Source: Jiella sonneratiae | Lineage (GTDB): Bacteria > Pseudomonadota > Alphaproteobacteria > Rhizobiales > Rhizobiaceae | Assembly (NCBI RefSeq): GCF_017353515.1 | Contig: NZ_JAFMPY010000018.1 | Location: 62,001 to 126,000, forward strand | DNA length: 64,000 bases | Direction of reading: 5' to 3' | Part shown: one piece after another, positions 40,732-50,325 of the stretch | Numbering within the stretch: position 1 is the first letter of the stretch | Layout: the number at the start of each line of letters is the position of its first letter | The notes under the pieces: model-generated | Databases searched by the model: none | What the model saw: only the letters and a program-made list of their open reading frames with translations | What the model was told of the DNA's origin: nothing | Made by a program: the position numbers and the translations under genes

Positions 40732-42138
40732 CTATTTCTGCGCCGCGCCGCCGGCGGCTTGACTGTTGTCCTGCGACCAGTCGTCCATGATGGCGTCGAG
40801 GATCGACGGCATCTCCTGCGGCGGCTTGATGCCCTGTTCCTTGCGCACCTTCTGCAGGTCGATCGAGCCGCGGAAGGCGACCGGCTTGTCGTCGCTCGCC
40901 ACTGCCGAGGACTTGTCGTTCCAGGCGAAGTCGTCGGCGCGGCCGTCGACATGGCCGGTGCCGCGGCCGATGAGCACGAGCTTGTCGCGCGGCGAGGGCT
41001 CGAAGTCGATGCCGGCGGCGCGCGAGCCGCCGCCGAGGAGCGCCTCGCCGCCGTCGAGCGAGGGATCGTCGAGGGAGACCGGGGGCGAGCGGACGGCCGT
41101 CGCTGCGCCGGCGATCGGCGGCAGGTCGATTCTGGCGCCGGGCGCCGGGGCCTCGCTCGTCTGGTCGGCGGCGACGTAGCGGTCGATCGCCTTCCTGGCG
41201 AAGAAGGCCAGCTTGTCGTTGCCGGCGTCGGTCATGGTGATGCCGTCGGAATTGCGCAGCTGGACGGTCTGTCCGTCGACGCTCGGGCCGCTGTAGATGA
41301 AGCTGTCGTTCTCGTCGACGAAGCCTTCCCAGACGTCGACATATTCGCCCGACACCCGCTGCGCCGCCTGCCGGTAGAGGTCGTTGAAATAGACCATGTC
41401 CTCGCTCATCCGGTCGAACTTGAACGGCGGCGCTCCGACCCAGACCAGCGGGACTTTCTGCTTCGCCGCGATGTCGGCGATCTCGTCGACGCGGCGCTGG
41501 TATTCGGCGTTCCATTCCGGCGAGCGGACGGCGAGGCTGGCGTCGGTTCCGTAGAATGGCTGGCGATCGTTGGAGCCGATCATCATGACGAGGACGGCCG
41601 GATCGTTCGCCTCGATGAGGGGAGCGAGCTGCGTGCTCCAGTCGTAGTGGTCCTGGCGCACGAGGCCGGAGGAGCCGTTGGCGGCCGCCTTCACGACGAC
41701 CATGGGATTGTCCTCGTAGGCGTCCTTGAGGCCGTTGGCGAGCGAGGCGGCAAGGAAGTCGCCGACGACGAGGATCGTCTTCGCGTCCTCCTTCTTCGCC
41801 GCAACCGCCGGCTTGGCGGCAGTCTGGTCCGGCGCCGTCGCGGCCGCCTTGGGCGCCGGGTTCTGCGGCTTCGCCTTGCGGGTGGTGCGGCGCGCCGGCC
41901 GGCGCTCCGGCGTCTCCGGATCGGTGATCCGGTAGCGCGGCGAGATGCGGTAGGGCTGGCCGCGATCGAGCCCGTTGCCGAACAGCATGTCGAGGATTGT
42001 GCGCGGACGCTGCTGCGCCGCTGCGGGACCGGGCGAAACGAGGATCGCCGACGACAGCACGGCGACGACGAGGCACAACAGGGCAGCGACGACGCCTGCC
42101 CGCCTCTTCCGTCCGCCGGTCGTCCCGACCTTGTCCAT
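40732..42138 (-). CDS. DUF459 SGNH-hydrolase family protein
   Basis: A 468-residue exported protein: N-terminal signal/anchor (about residues 14-40, hydrophobic after KVGTTGGRKRRAG) and a Pro/Ala/Lys linker, then a SGNH/GDSL-hydrolase-like core (DUF459) from about residue 105. Core blocks are ILVVGDFLAASLANGL (block I, with Asp-Phe in place of the usual Asp-Ser), VVKAAANGSSGLVR, VLVMMIGSNDRQPF (block III Asn) and DGITMTDAGNDKLA (block V region, where a His would be expected). The altered block I suggests the nucleophile is not the standard Ser. A rhizobial periplasmic esterase/acyltransferase role is only inferred. Confidence 0.8.
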   Translation of the reverse strand: MDKVGTTGGRKRRAGVVAALLCLVVAVLSSAILVSPGPAAAQQRPRTILDMLFGNGLDRGQPYRISPRYRITDPETPERRPARRTTRKAKPQNPAPKAAATAPDQTAAKPAVAAKKEDAKTILVVGDFLAASLANGLKDAYEDNPMVVVKAAANGSSGLVRQDHYDWSTQLAPLIEANDPAVLVMMIGSNDRQPFYGTDASLAVRSPEWNAEYQRRVDEIADIAAKQKVPLVWVGAPPFKFDRMSEDMVYFNDLYRQAAQRVSGEYVDVWEGFVDENDSFIYSGPSVDGQTVQLRNSDGITMTDAGNDKLAFFARKAIDRYVAADQTSEAPAPGARIDLPPIAGAATAVRSPPVSLDDPSLDGGEALLGGGSRAAGIDFEPSPRDKLVLIGRGTGHVDGRADDFAWNDKSSAVASDDKPVAFRGSIDLQKVRKEQGIKPPQEMPSILDAIMDDWSQDNSQAAGGAAQK

Positions 42139-42226
42139 CGCGCCCGTCACCCTTCCTTTCGCCTGCGTTGCCGACGGCCTTGAAAGCGGCACCCGAAGCC
42201 TGCCGTCGCCACGCCGTCCGGAGAAG

Positions 42227-43459
42227 TTAGCGCTTGCGCAGGAATTCGAGTAGCGCCTTCGACGCATTGCCGTCCTGAGGCATGCCCGCCTGTTGCTGCA
42301 ATGCCATGATCGCAGCCTTCGAGCCGGAGCCGATCTTGCCGTCGATCTTGCCGTCATAGAGGCCGAAACGCGTGAGATGCTTCTGCAACTCGTAGCGCTC
42401 GTCCATCGAGAGCGGCGTGTAGCCGCGCGGCCAGTCGACCACGAGCCCCGGATAGCCGCCGATCTGGTCCCCGAGGAGGCCGACGGCAAGGGCGTATTTG
42501 TCGGCATTGTTGTATTTCTTGATGACGAAGAAGTTCTTGGTCATCAGGAAGGCCGGCCCGTCGTCGCCGGCCGGACGCACGAGGTTGGCGCGCTCGCCGC
42601 CGTCGGGGAAGGACCGGCCGTTGGCGCGGCGGAAGCCGAGGCTCGCCCACTGGCTGATCGACTTGCCGGCACGCTCGAGCTTGCCGCGATACTGCGGCGG
42701 GACGATCACCTCGTAGCCCCAGGTCCGCCCCGACTGCCAGCCGTTGCGGTGCAGGAGATTGGCCGCGGTGGCCAGCGCGTCGGGCACCGATTCCCAGATG
42801 TTGGCGTGGCCGTCGCCGTCCATGTCGACCTTATAGGCGAGATAGCTCGTCGGGATGAACTGGGTGTGGCCCATCGCCCCCGCCCAGGAACTGATCAGTT
42901 CCTGCACCTTGATGTCGCCGGACTGGGCGATCTTCAGGGCCGCGATCAGCTGCTGGCGGGCGAAGCTCGCCCGCGACTTGTCGCGATAGGCGAGGGTCGC
43001 CAGCGAGCGCGGCAGGCTGCGCATCACGTCGCTGCGCTGCAGGATCTGCCCGTAATTCGTCTCCATCGACCAGATGGCGAGGAGGATGTCCCGGTCGACG
43101 CCGAAGCGCTTCTCGATCCGGTCGAGCCAGCCGTCGAGCTGGGCCCGGGCCGCGCGGCCCTTGGCCACCTGTTCTTCGTTGACGCGGTTGTCGATGTAGT
43201 CCCACACCGTGTCGCGGAACTCCGGCTGGTAGCGGGCCTTCTCCAGCACCTCCGGATCCGGCTCGCTGATGCCGGCGAAGGCGGCGCGATAGACCTCGCG
43301 CGAGACGCCGGCCTTCGCCGCGACGTCCTCGAAATTGCGGATCCAGCGGACGAAACCCTGGTCGGCGCGCGCCGGCGCCGCCCCCGCGAAGGCCATGAGG
43401 AGAATCAGAAAACCGGTGGCGAGGCGGTTGAGCCCCATCGTCTTGCCTCGACGTTGCAT
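42227..43459 (-). CDS. Lytic murein transglycosylase (MltB type)
   Basis: A 410-residue periplasmic muramidase that cleaves peptidoglycan between MurNAc and GlcNAc with 1,6-anhydro formation. It has a signal peptide (about residues 8-32, ending PARAD) and the SLT_2/MltB catalytic domain. The catalytic Glu is in LLAIWSMETNYGQ, and the family segment is SSWAGAMGHTQFIPTSYLAY. A C-terminal peptidoglycan-binding domain (about 345-405) contains LTRFGLYDGKIDGKIGSGSK. The ATG at 43459 has GAGAGGAA upstream; a second ATG seven codons later is possible. Confidence 0.93.
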   Translation of the reverse strand: MQRRGKTMGLNRLATGFLILLMAFAGAAPARADQGFVRWIRNFEDVAAKAGVSREVYRAAFAGISEPDPEVLEKARYQPEFRDTVWDYIDNRVNEEQVAKGRAARAQLDGWLDRIEKRFGVDRDILLAIWSMETNYGQILQRSDVMRSLPRSLATLAYRDKSRASFARQQLIAALKIAQSGDIKVQELISSWAGAMGHTQFIPTSYLAYKVDMDGDGHANIWESVPDALATAANLLHRNGWQSGRTWGYEVIVPPQYRGKLERAGKSISQWASLGFRRANGRSFPDGGERANLVRPAGDDGPAFLMTKNFFVIKKYNNADKYALAVGLLGDQIGGYPGLVVDWPRGYTPLSMDERYELQKHLTRFGLYDGKIDGKIGSGSKAAIMALQQQAGMPQDGNASKALLEFLRKR

Positions 43460-43762
43460 TGCGTTCCTCTCGGCTTGGTTCCATGCATCACGACATGGGC
43501 GATTCTGCAGCAAAGACGTAAACGGGATGTTTACCATGACCTGCCGCGAGGAGAGCGCGCGCCGGCGCGCGGCCCGGGCCTTGCTGCGGCAGGGCGGACC
43601 GCGGGGATCTCGCCCGATCCTTAAGCGTCCGGAACGCCCGCCCGCCGCGGCGCCGCGCCGGCTCCACGGCTTTCCTGTTGACTTTGGTTCCAAGCGCAAG
43701 ATCTTCCCCCGCGTTCGACGGCCGGAACGTTTGGTCGCGCATCCCGAGGAGACGCAGTTTCG
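43460..43762. other. Divergent region, mltB-like / galU
   Basis: About 300 bases with no recognised gene. It holds a palindromic site at 43518-43534 and, before galU, a TTGACT at 43677-43682 that may be a -35 element. Confidence 0.45.
43518..43534. promoter_or_regulatory. Palindrome GTAAAC-N5-GTTTAC
   Basis: A perfect 6-bp inverted repeat with a 5-base spacer, 59 bases upstream of the lytic transglycosylase start and facing galU at longer distance. Its AT-rich arms stand out from the GC-rich surroundings. The binding protein is unknown. Confidence 0.35.
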
Positions 43763-44650
43763 ATGAAGAAGGTCCGCAAAGCCGTATTCCCCGTCGCCGG
43801 TCTCGGAACACGCTTCCTGCCGGCCACCAAGGCGATCCCGAAGGAGATGCTGACGGTCGTCGACCGGCCGGTGATCCAGTACGTCGTCGACGAGGCGAAG
43901 GAAGCCGGCATCGACCACCTGATCTTCGTGACCGGCCGCAACAAGGCGGTGATCGAGGACTATTTCGACATCCAGGTCGAGCTCTCCAACACTTTGGCCG
44001 AGCGCGGCAAGACCGCCGAACTGGCGCTCCTCGACGATCTCCAGCCGAAGCCCGGCACGGCGAGCTTCACCCGCCAGCAGGCGCCGCTCGGCCTCGGCCA
44101 TGCGATCTGGTGCGCGCGCGACCTCGTCGGCAACGAGCCCTTCGCCATCCTTTTGCCGGACATGATCATGCAGGCCGAGAAGGGCTGTCTGGCGGAGATG
44201 GTGGCGCTCTACGAGAAGACCGGCGGCAACGTCATCTCGGTCGAGGAGTGCGATCCGGCCGAGACCCACAAATACGGCATCGTCGGCAAGGGCGCGGACG
44301 TCGCCAACGGCTTCAGGATCACCGGCATGGTGGAAAAGCCCAAGCCCGAGGACGCGCCCTCGAACTTCTCGATCTCCGGGCGCTACATCCTGCAGCCGGA
44401 GATCTTCGACATCCTCGCCACCCAGGGCCGGGGCGCCGGCAACGAGATCCAGCTCACCGACGGCATGCTGAAGCTCGCCGAAGCCCAGGACTTCGCCGCC
44501 TATCCCTTCACCGGCCGCACCTTCGACTGCGGCTCCAAGGAGGGATTCATCGAGGCCAACGTCGCCTTCGCCCTCTACCGGCCCGACATCCGGGAAAAGG
44601 TCATCGGCAACATGGAAAAGCTGATGAAGACGGTGAAGCCGGCGGAGTGA
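43763..44650 (+). CDS. galU: UTP-glucose-1-phosphate uridylyltransferase
   Basis: A 295-residue nucleotidyltransferase making UDP-glucose for polysaccharides and envelope glycans. The N-terminal nucleotide motif is [20 protein letters not shown]. Other landmarks are [16 protein letters not shown], the LLPDMIM metal-site Asp, and [20 protein letters not shown]. The Lys in GIVGKG-region and the catalytic GLG/KE elements are intact. The length is normal for bacterial GalU. Confidence 0.96.
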   Translation: MKKVRKAVFPVAGLGTRFLPATKAIPKEMLTVVDRPVIQYVVDEAKEAGIDHLIFVTGRNKAVIEDYFDIQVELSNTLAERGKTAELALLDDLQPKPGTASFTRQQAPLGLGHAIWCARDLVGNEPFAILLPDMIMQAEKGCLAEMVALYEKTGGNVISVEECDPAETHKYGIVGKGADVANGFRITGMVEKPKPEDAPSNFSISGRYILQPEIFDILATQGRGAGNEIQLTDGMLKLAEAQDFAAYPFTGRTFDCGSKEGFIEANVAFALYRPDIREKVIGNMEKLMKTVKPAE

Positions 44651-44699
44651 GGCCGGCAGGGGCCGGTGCGGCGAAGACCCGGACGCGCCTTCGTGCCCG

Positions 44700-46487
44700 T
44701 CAGCGCTGCAGGGTGACGCCGAGCTTCACCGTGTCGGCGCTGTAGCGATTGTCGGGCAGAACCGCGAAGGCGCGGCGATGCTCGTAGGAGCCGGTCAGCG
44801 CGAACTGCCGGTTGAGCCAGTAGGTGAAGCCGGCCTCGCCCGAAAGCAGCATCTTGTCCTCGTTCGGCAGGGTCGAATCGTCGTAGCCGAAGCGCGCGGC
44901 GGCGGTCAGCGTCGTGCGCGCGCCGAGGGAATGGGCGATGGCGAGGGAGGTCTCGTAGCTGGTGGTGGCGGACTGGCCGGTCAGTTCCGGTTCGAAGGTC
45001 GTGCGGCCGGCCAGCGTGACGTCGGTGCCGCGCTGCGGCGACCAGACGAGGCTGAGGTCGAGGGTCGGCGACGCCGCGGTGGCGACGCTCGCGTCGTCGG
45101 GCACGTTCCAGGCGTAGCCGACTGCGATCTCGCCCTTCAGCTTGTCGCGTAGGTCGATGCCGAGGCCGGCCCTGAGGCCGGGCAACCAGGCATTGCGGCT
45201 CGGCCCGCTCCCCGCCGCGGCCTCGGGAACGTCGAACAGCCGCCGCCCGAGGCTCGCCTCGACGAAGGGCTGGAGGGCCGGGGAGAGGTCGTAGCCGGTG
45301 CGAAGCGCCGCCGTCAGCGTGGTATAGTCCTCGTCGACGCTGCCCTCGGGCAGGTCGGTGTAGGACTTGCGGGCCGCGGTCAGCGTGCCGGAGACGCTCA
45401 CCGGGTGGAAATCGTGGGAGAGCTCGGCGGCGAGCGAACCGGAGAACACGCCGGCGCGGCCGGAAAGCGCCGTGTCGTCGAGCACGTCGGAATAGTTCTC
45501 GCGGTCGTAGTCGATGGCGCCGCGCAGCGTCGCCACCGTGTCGCGCGAGACGTCGAGGCGCAGGCGCCCGTCGAGCGAGGCGCTCGGATCCTCGCGGTTC
45601 TCGCCGGCGAAGTCGTGCCGGTAGGCGAGGCGGGAGTTGAACTCCGCGGCGTTCGACGCCCAGTCGGAGACCAGCCGCGAGGAGAGGATGGTCTCGGCGA
45701 AGGCGCCCTTCGCGGCCGCGGCGTCGTTTTCGAGATTGTTGGAGACGCCGATCGTCTGGATCAGCTCGGGATAGAGGATGAAGCTGCCGGTGCGGATGCC
45801 GATCGGGGCGAAGGGGTCGTCGCTGCCGGCCTGCTTCAGCCGGTGGGCCTGGTCGACGGTCTCGGCCGCCCGGTTGCTGCGAAGCGTCGAGCGCGCCGGC
45901 AGGGTCTCGTCGGCAAGGCCGGGGCCGAGCGTCGGGTTGGCCTCGTCCGGCAGTCCGTCCTCGCGCGTCGCCGTGCCGGTGCGGGTCTTTTCGTCCACGT
46001 CCTCCGCGTCGCCGATTCCGCCGCCGTTTCCGCCATCGACGGGCAGGCCGACCGCGCCGAGAGGCGCCGCTGCCCGGTTGGAGCGTGCCGCCGGCTTTTT
46101 CCGGCCTCCGTCGAGAAGCGTCGTCGAGGGGCCGGCCGTCAGGTCGAAGCGGAAGCGCGGCTTCGCCTTCTTGCCGTCGTCCTCGGCGGCCGGATCGTCG
46201 TCGGCCGCCGCGTCATCCTCCGCCGCCGGGTCGGCGACCTGGCGAAGCTTGGCGGGATCCGCGCCCTTGGCGTCCGGGGCGACGAGCCGTTGCCGGTCAT
46301 AGGCGCCGAGGGCGTCGATCAGGTCGGCCTTGGGGTCGGCGAGACGCGTCGTAGCCGGCGGCGCGTCGACGCTCCGGCGCAGCGGCGTGTCGGAAATCTT
46401 CTCCTGCGCGCCGGCGGCGGCAACCGACGCGCCGAGCGCGGCCGCCGCGAAAAGCGCCGCCGAAATTGCCGTCCCTTTCCGGGCCAT
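44700..46487 (-). CDS. Outer-membrane beta-barrel protein (BBP2 type)
   Basis: A 595-residue exported protein. The signal peptide covers residues 1-27 (MARKGTAISAALFAAAALGA, cleavage near AGA/Q). A disordered Asp/Ala/Pro/Lys-rich stretch follows to about residue 220, and then about 370 residues of alternating strands end in NRYSADTVKLGVTLQR. That layout fits the putative beta-barrel porin 2 family (PF10082), found in rhizobia with exopolysaccharide-linked outer-membrane proteins. It is convergent with galU. The barrel part is confident; transport function is not known. Confidence 0.8.
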   Translation of the reverse strand: MARKGTAISAALFAAAALGASVAAAGAQEKISDTPLRRSVDAPPATTRLADPKADLIDALGAYDRQRLVAPDAKGADPAKLRQVADPAAEDDAAADDDPAAEDDGKKAKPRFRFDLTAGPSTTLLDGGRKKPAARSNRAAAPLGAVGLPVDGGNGGGIGDAEDVDEKTRTGTATREDGLPDEANPTLGPGLADETLPARSTLRSNRAAETVDQAHRLKQAGSDDPFAPIGIRTGSFILYPELIQTIGVSNNLENDAAAAKGAFAETILSSRLVSDWASNAAEFNSRLAYRHDFAGENREDPSASLDGRLRLDVSRDTVATLRGAIDYDRENYSDVLDDTALSGRAGVFSGSLAAELSHDFHPVSVSGTLTAARKSYTDLPEGSVDEDYTTLTAALRTGYDLSPALQPFVEASLGRRLFDVPEAAAGSGPSRNAWLPGLRAGLGIDLRDKLKGEIAVGYAWNVPDDASVATAASPTLDLSLVWSPQRGTDVTLAGRTTFEPELTGQSATTSYETSLAIAHSLGARTTLTAAARFGYDDSTLPNEDKMLLSGEAGFTYWLNRQFALTGSYEHRRAFAVLPDNRYSADTVKLGVTLQR

Positions 46488-46741
46488 GCTCGCTCGTCTT
46501 CCCGTCCGGTGCAGGCCGCCCGCCCGCAGGTGACATTCAGCACCATTGACCGACTGTTGCGGATCGGTCACTGCTGGTCGAAGAAGCTACCCGCTGGTGG
46601 TTGCGCGAAACAGGAATGGCCGCCGGCGTCCCGAGAAGGTCACGTTTGCCTCACAAGCCTTTGAGCCTCGACTTTCCGTAAGATGCCTGCGCGTTCGCGA
46701 TCGCCGCCGCAAAAGGCCAAGAAGACGAAAAGAGAAGACGA

Positions 46742-47743
46742 ATGTCGCTTCCAACCGCCGTTTCCGTCGCCGCCGCCGAACATGCCGGGTCGCGCTCCGC
46801 CGCCCACACGATCGAGACCGAGATCGAGGCGCTGAAGGCGCTGGCGGCGCTGATCAAGACGGACATGGCGTCGAGCTTCGAGAATGCGCTCGACCTGATC
46901 GCCCGGGTGACCGGACGGCTGATCGTCACGGGCGTCGGCAAGAGCGGCCACATCGGCTCGAAGATCGCCGCGACCTTCGCCTCGACCGGCACGCCCTCCT
47001 TCTTCGTCCATCCCTCCGAGGCCAATCACGGCGATCTCGGCATGATCGGCAAGGACGATGCGATCCTCGCCATGTCCTGGTCGGGCGAGACCGCCGAGCT
47101 CTACGGCATCGTCGCCTATTCCCGCCGCTTCCGCATTCCGCTGATCGCCGTCACCTCGCGCCCCAATTCGACGCTCGCCCGCGAGGCCGACGTGACGCTG
47201 CTCCTGCCCCGGGCGATCGAGGCCTGCCCGCTCGGGCTCGCCCCGACCTCGTCCTCGACGATGCAGCTCGTCATGGGCGACGCGCTGGCCGTCGCGCTGC
47301 TGGAGCGCCGCGGCTTCACGCCGGACGATTTCCACGTCTTCCATCCCGGCGGCCAGCTGGGTGCCAGCCTGAAGCACGTCGCCGACATCATGCATACCGG
47401 CGAGGCGATGCCGCTCTGCGCCTCCGGCACGATGATGTCCGAGGCGATCATCGTGATGTCGCGGAAGGGATTCGGCTGCGTCGGAGTGATTGGCGAGGAC
47501 GGCCGGCTGAAGGGCATCATCACCGACGGCGATCTGCGCCGCCATCTCGATCCGGGGCTGCTCGCGCGCACCGTCGACCAGGTGATGACCGCCGATCCGA
47601 AGACCATCCGGCCCGATACCCTGGCCGTGGCGGCGCTGGAGATGATCAACGCCCGCAACATCACCGCCCTGATGGTGGTGCGCGAGGGGCGGCCGGTCGG
47701 CATCGTGCATCTGCACGACCTGTTGCGCCTCGGGGTCGCCTGA
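46742..47743 (+). CDS. kpsF: Arabinose-5-phosphate isomerase, KpsF/GutQ family
   Basis: A 333-residue aldose-ketose isomerase converting ribulose 5-phosphate to arabinose 5-phosphate, the first step to KDO in lipopolysaccharide. An N-terminal SIS domain (about residues 40-170) includes VTGVGKSGHIGSKIAATFAS, HPSEANHGDLGMI and SWSGETAEL. Two C-terminal CBS domains (about 215-330) include LKGIITDGDLRRHL. Catalytic residues of the SIS domain appear intact. It is divergent from the beta-barrel gene. Confidence 0.94.
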   Translation: MSLPTAVSVAAAEHAGSRSAAHTIETEIEALKALAALIKTDMASSFENALDLIARVTGRLIVTGVGKSGHIGSKIAATFASTGTPSFFVHPSEANHGDLGMIGKDDAILAMSWSGETAELYGIVAYSRRFRIPLIAVTSRPNSTLAREADVTLLLPRAIEACPLGLAPTSSSTMQLVMGDALAVALLERRGFTPDDFHVFHPGGQLGASLKHVADIMHTGEAMPLCASGTMMSEAIIVMSRKGFGCVGVIGEDGRLKGIITDGDLRRHLDPGLLARTVDQVMTADPKTIRPDTLAVAALEMINARNITALMVVREGRPVGIVHLHDLLRLGVA

Positions 47744-47756
47744 CCGCCCGGTCAAA

Positions 47757-48431
47757 TCAGTCGCGGCCGCCGACCTCGTCGAGATGGCGCAGCATGTCGG
47801 CCGGGTCCTCGTAGACCCGGAAGGCGCCCGCCCGCTCCAGTTCCTCGCCGCCGTAGCCGCCCGACAACAGCCCGACGCCGAGCGCCCGGCAGCGCTGCGC
47901 GGCCAGCATGTCCCAGATCGAATCGCCGACGACCATCGCCGTCTCGGTCGGCACGCCGAGCCGCTCGGCCGCCGCGATGAAGAGGTCAGGCTCGGGCTTG
48001 GCGTAGGTGACGGCGTCGCGCGTCACCACCGGCACGACGTCGGGGTCGATGCCGAGCCGGTCGAGATTGTGCTTCGCCGTCTCCATGCGCCCGCTGGTGG
48101 CGATCGCCCAGGCGATGCCGTGCCGGGTCAGGGCGTCGAGCAGCGCGCGCGCCCCGGGCAGCGGCACGACGCTCTTGGAATGGTGGCGATAGGCCTTGGC
48201 GTGGCGCTCGCGCAGCCGCTCGCGCCGCTCCTCGGTGATCTCCTCGCCGATCTCGCGCAGCAGCTGGTTGGTGAAGAGGCCGCCGCTCATGCCGATCTTG
48301 CGGTGGATGCGCCAGACCGACAAAGCGATGCCCTCGGCGTCGAGGGCGTCCTTCCAGGAGAGGACGTGCTGGTAGACGCTGTCGACCAGCGTGCCGTCGA
48401 GATCGAACAGGAAGGCGGGGCGTCGGCGCAT
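47757..48431 (-). CDS. HAD-family phosphatase (PGP/beta-PGM-like)
   Basis: A 224-residue HAD-superfamily hydrolase of subfamily IA. Motif I is LFDLDGTLVDS (nucleophile Asp at residue 9, DxDGT). Motif II is WAIATSGRM, the motif III Lys is in YAKPEPDLF, and motif IV is VVGDSIWDM. The helical cap between about residues 15 and 85 fits phosphoglycolate phosphatase or beta-phosphoglucomutase-like enzymes. Substrate cannot be assigned. It is convergent with kpsF, 13 bases apart. Confidence 0.9.
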   Translation of the reverse strand: MRRRPAFLFDLDGTLVDSVYQHVLSWKDALDAEGIALSVWRIHRKIGMSGGLFTNQLLREIGEEITEERRERLRERHAKAYRHHSKSVVPLPGARALLDALTRHGIAWAIATSGRMETAKHNLDRLGIDPDVVPVVTRDAVTYAKPEPDLFIAAAERLGVPTETAMVVGDSIWDMLAAQRCRALGVGLLSGGYGGEELERAGAFRVYEDPADMLRHLDEVGGRD

Positions 48432-48759
48432 GGCGGGCCTCCGGGGGCGGCTTGATGAGAAGCGGTATCGGCGAAGATAAGCGGGGCGGGGCGGGCGTCC
48501 ATGCCGACCCCGCGGGGCGGCATCCGCGTCGATCCGCGCCGCGTCGGACCGGGGCCGCCCGGCTCGCCGCGGCGGCGCGGCGGGACGGCCAAGAGCTTGC
48601 GGGAAAGCGCCGCAGAACGCGCCGGAGAACGCGACCGGGAAAAAGTCTTCGGCCGATGGGGCTTGGCGCTGGACAGGCCCGATCGACCCATCTATAAGGC
48701 CGCCACTCCCCGCCGGTTCGGTGCTGAAGAACGCTTCTCGGCGATCCTGAAGGGGCGGC
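48432..48759. other. Intergenic region upstream of tRNA-Phe
   Basis: About 330 bases of GC-rich sequence between the HAD gene and tRNA-Phe. Apart from the tRNA promoter at 48670-48698 no feature is recognised. Confidence 0.5.
48670..48698 (+). promoter_or_regulatory. Promoter of tRNA-Phe
   Basis: TGGACA at 48670 and TATAAG at 48693 are separated by 17 bases, a good sigma-70-type pair, and lie about 60 bases upstream of the mature tRNA 5' end. Confidence 0.55.
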
Positions 48760-48835
48760 GCCCAGGTAGCTCAGTTGGTAGAGCATGCGACTGAAAATCG
48801 CAGTGTCGGTGGTTCGATTCCGCCCCTGGGCACCA
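48760..48835 (+). tRNA. tRNA-Phe (anticodon GAA)
   Basis: A 76-base cloverleaf: acceptor stem GCCCAGG paired with CCTGGGC, D arm around AGCTCAGTTGGTAGAGC, anticodon loop CTGAAAA giving GAA, T arm with GGTTCGATTCC, and an encoded CCA end at 48833-48835. Its 3' end is the apparent insertion point of the integrase-bearing island that starts right after it, and the tRNA is intact. Confidence 0.97.
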
Positions 48836-49014
48836 TCAGTTGATTTTCTCCACGACAAAGTTGATATTCAACCGAGACCCATGATGTTTCTTGGTGTCTC
48901 AGATTGCCCGTAAAGCCTTGCAATCCAGGCGTATTTGAGGAATCGCGGCTAAGCCGATTTTCAACTCAAACCGTCTTATGAAGTTTCAACTTCTATCGCT
49001 CTATGTCGAGCATG

Positions 49015-49090
49015 TTTACGTATTTTCTACGTACTGAATTGTGCCATCGGGATAAATACGTATTGTGGTTCCTATAATACGTATTTGTGG
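49015..49090 (+). promoter_or_regulatory. Repeated TACGTA sites before the integrase
   Basis: Four TACGTA-type palindromes occur in 76 bases: TTTACGTATTTT (49015), CTACGTACTG (49028), AATACGTATTGTGG (49055) and AATACGTATTTGTGG (49076). The last two are direct repeats 21 bases apart, and the last overlaps the integrase start. They may be arm-type sites for integrase/excisionase or an autoregulatory operator. Confidence 0.5.
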
Positions 49091-50313
49091 AGTTCGCCGT
49101 GAATCACCTCAAAGCGACGCAATTGCGCGGGATCGCCGCGACCGGGAAAATTCAGAAATTCAATGACGGGGGTGGTCTTTATCTGCATGTGACGCCGAAG
49201 GGCTCGGCATCATGGCGGATTGAATACGCCGTCGCAGGGGAGCGCCGTTCCAAATCCTTCGGCAAATTTCCCGAGGTCTCGCTTGTCGAGGCCCGCGCAT
49301 CCAGAGATCGTCTGAAATCCGACATCGCCGGCGGCATCGATCCCGATCCGATGGTTTCTGCGCAAGAGCCGGCCGCCTCGGCGCCGAGCGCGCTTCTTTT
49401 CGGGGAGCTTGTCACTGAATATCTCGCGATCTTGCGGAAGACAGAGCCAGCCGTGCGGACAATCGCGAAAAACGAATGGCTCCTTCTCAAGCTCGCCGCG
49501 CCACTCCACGGCTTGCCTGTCGCCAGCCTGAGGGCATCGGACATTCTGCCGATCCTACAGCAAGTCGCTGCATCCGGCCGGCGCGAGAGCGCGGTGCGTC
49601 TGCGCGGCGTCATTGGTACGGTGTTCAATCACGCGATCCGCAACGACCTCGCTGAGCGAAATCCTGCCGACGCCCTCAAGGGTGTGCTTCCAAAGGTCGA
49701 GGTCGAAGGGCGGGCTGCCATCACCGATGAGCCCGAATTCGCGGTGCTCCTTCGAGCAATCGACAGTTACGACGAGCCGACGCTCCGCCATGCTCTTCAA
49801 TTCTCGGCACTCGTTTACGGCCGGCCGGTCGAGACGCGGACGATGCGCAAGGGCGAGATCGACTTCGCGAACTCTCTGTGGAATGTGCCACGGACGACGA
49901 TGAAGATGCGGCGGGACCATGTCGTCCCGCTGCCACGTCAGGCAATCGAAGTCCTGAAGCGGCAATTTGAGATCGCGCCCGGTGACATTGTCTTCCCGCA
50001 ACGGCGCAAGCAGGATCGACCCATCTCGGAAAACGCTCTGAACGTCGCCCTGGATCGCCTCGGCTATGGTTCGGGCATCCACACCGCGCACGGCTTCCGA
50101 TCCTCGGCCTCGACGATCCTCAACGAGCGCGGCTGGCGCTACGACGTGATCGAGGCAAGCCTCGCTCATGTCGATCCCAACGCCGTCCGCCGCGCCTACA
50201 ACCGGGCCGCCTACCTGAAAGAGCGCGCCGAGATGGCGCAAGCCTGGGCTGATCTGTGCGACGAGTTCAGGAAAGCCGGGAAGCGGCGGCGCGAGATGGA
50301 AAGCCTTATCTAG
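49087..50313 (+). CDS. Tyrosine-type site-specific integrase
   Basis: A 408-residue phage/island integrase. An N-terminal DUF4102-like arm-binding domain (about residues 10-95) includes NDGGGLYLHVTPKGSASWRI and KSFGKFPEVSLVEAR. A core-binding domain follows (about 105-200), then the catalytic domain. Catalytic residues are the Arg in YGRPVETRTMRKGEI, the His-x-x-Arg in HTAHGFRSSAST, the His in SLAHVDPN, and the Tyr in VRRAYNRAAYL. It resembles P4-type integrases that use tRNA 3' ends, and it lies 250 bases after tRNA-Phe. The start is GTG at 49087; a later GTG (AVNHL) is possible. Confidence 0.94.
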   Translation: MEFAVNHLKATQLRGIAATGKIQKFNDGGGLYLHVTPKGSASWRIEYAVAGERRSKSFGKFPEVSLVEARASRDRLKSDIAGGIDPDPMVSAQEPAASAPSALLFGELVTEYLAILRKTEPAVRTIAKNEWLLLKLAAPLHGLPVASLRASDILPILQQVAASGRRESAVRLRGVIGTVFNHAIRNDLAERNPADALKGVLPKVEVEGRAAITDEPEFAVLLRAIDSYDEPTLRHALQFSALVYGRPVETRTMRKGEIDFANSLWNVPRTTMKMRRDHVVPLPRQAIEVLKRQFEIAPGDIVFPQRRKQDRPISENALNVALDRLGYGSGIHTAHGFRSSASTILNERGWRYDVIEASLAHVDPNAVRRAYNRAAYLKERAEMAQAWADLCDEFRKAGKRRREMESLI

Positions 50314-50325
50314 CCAGGCTGCCAA

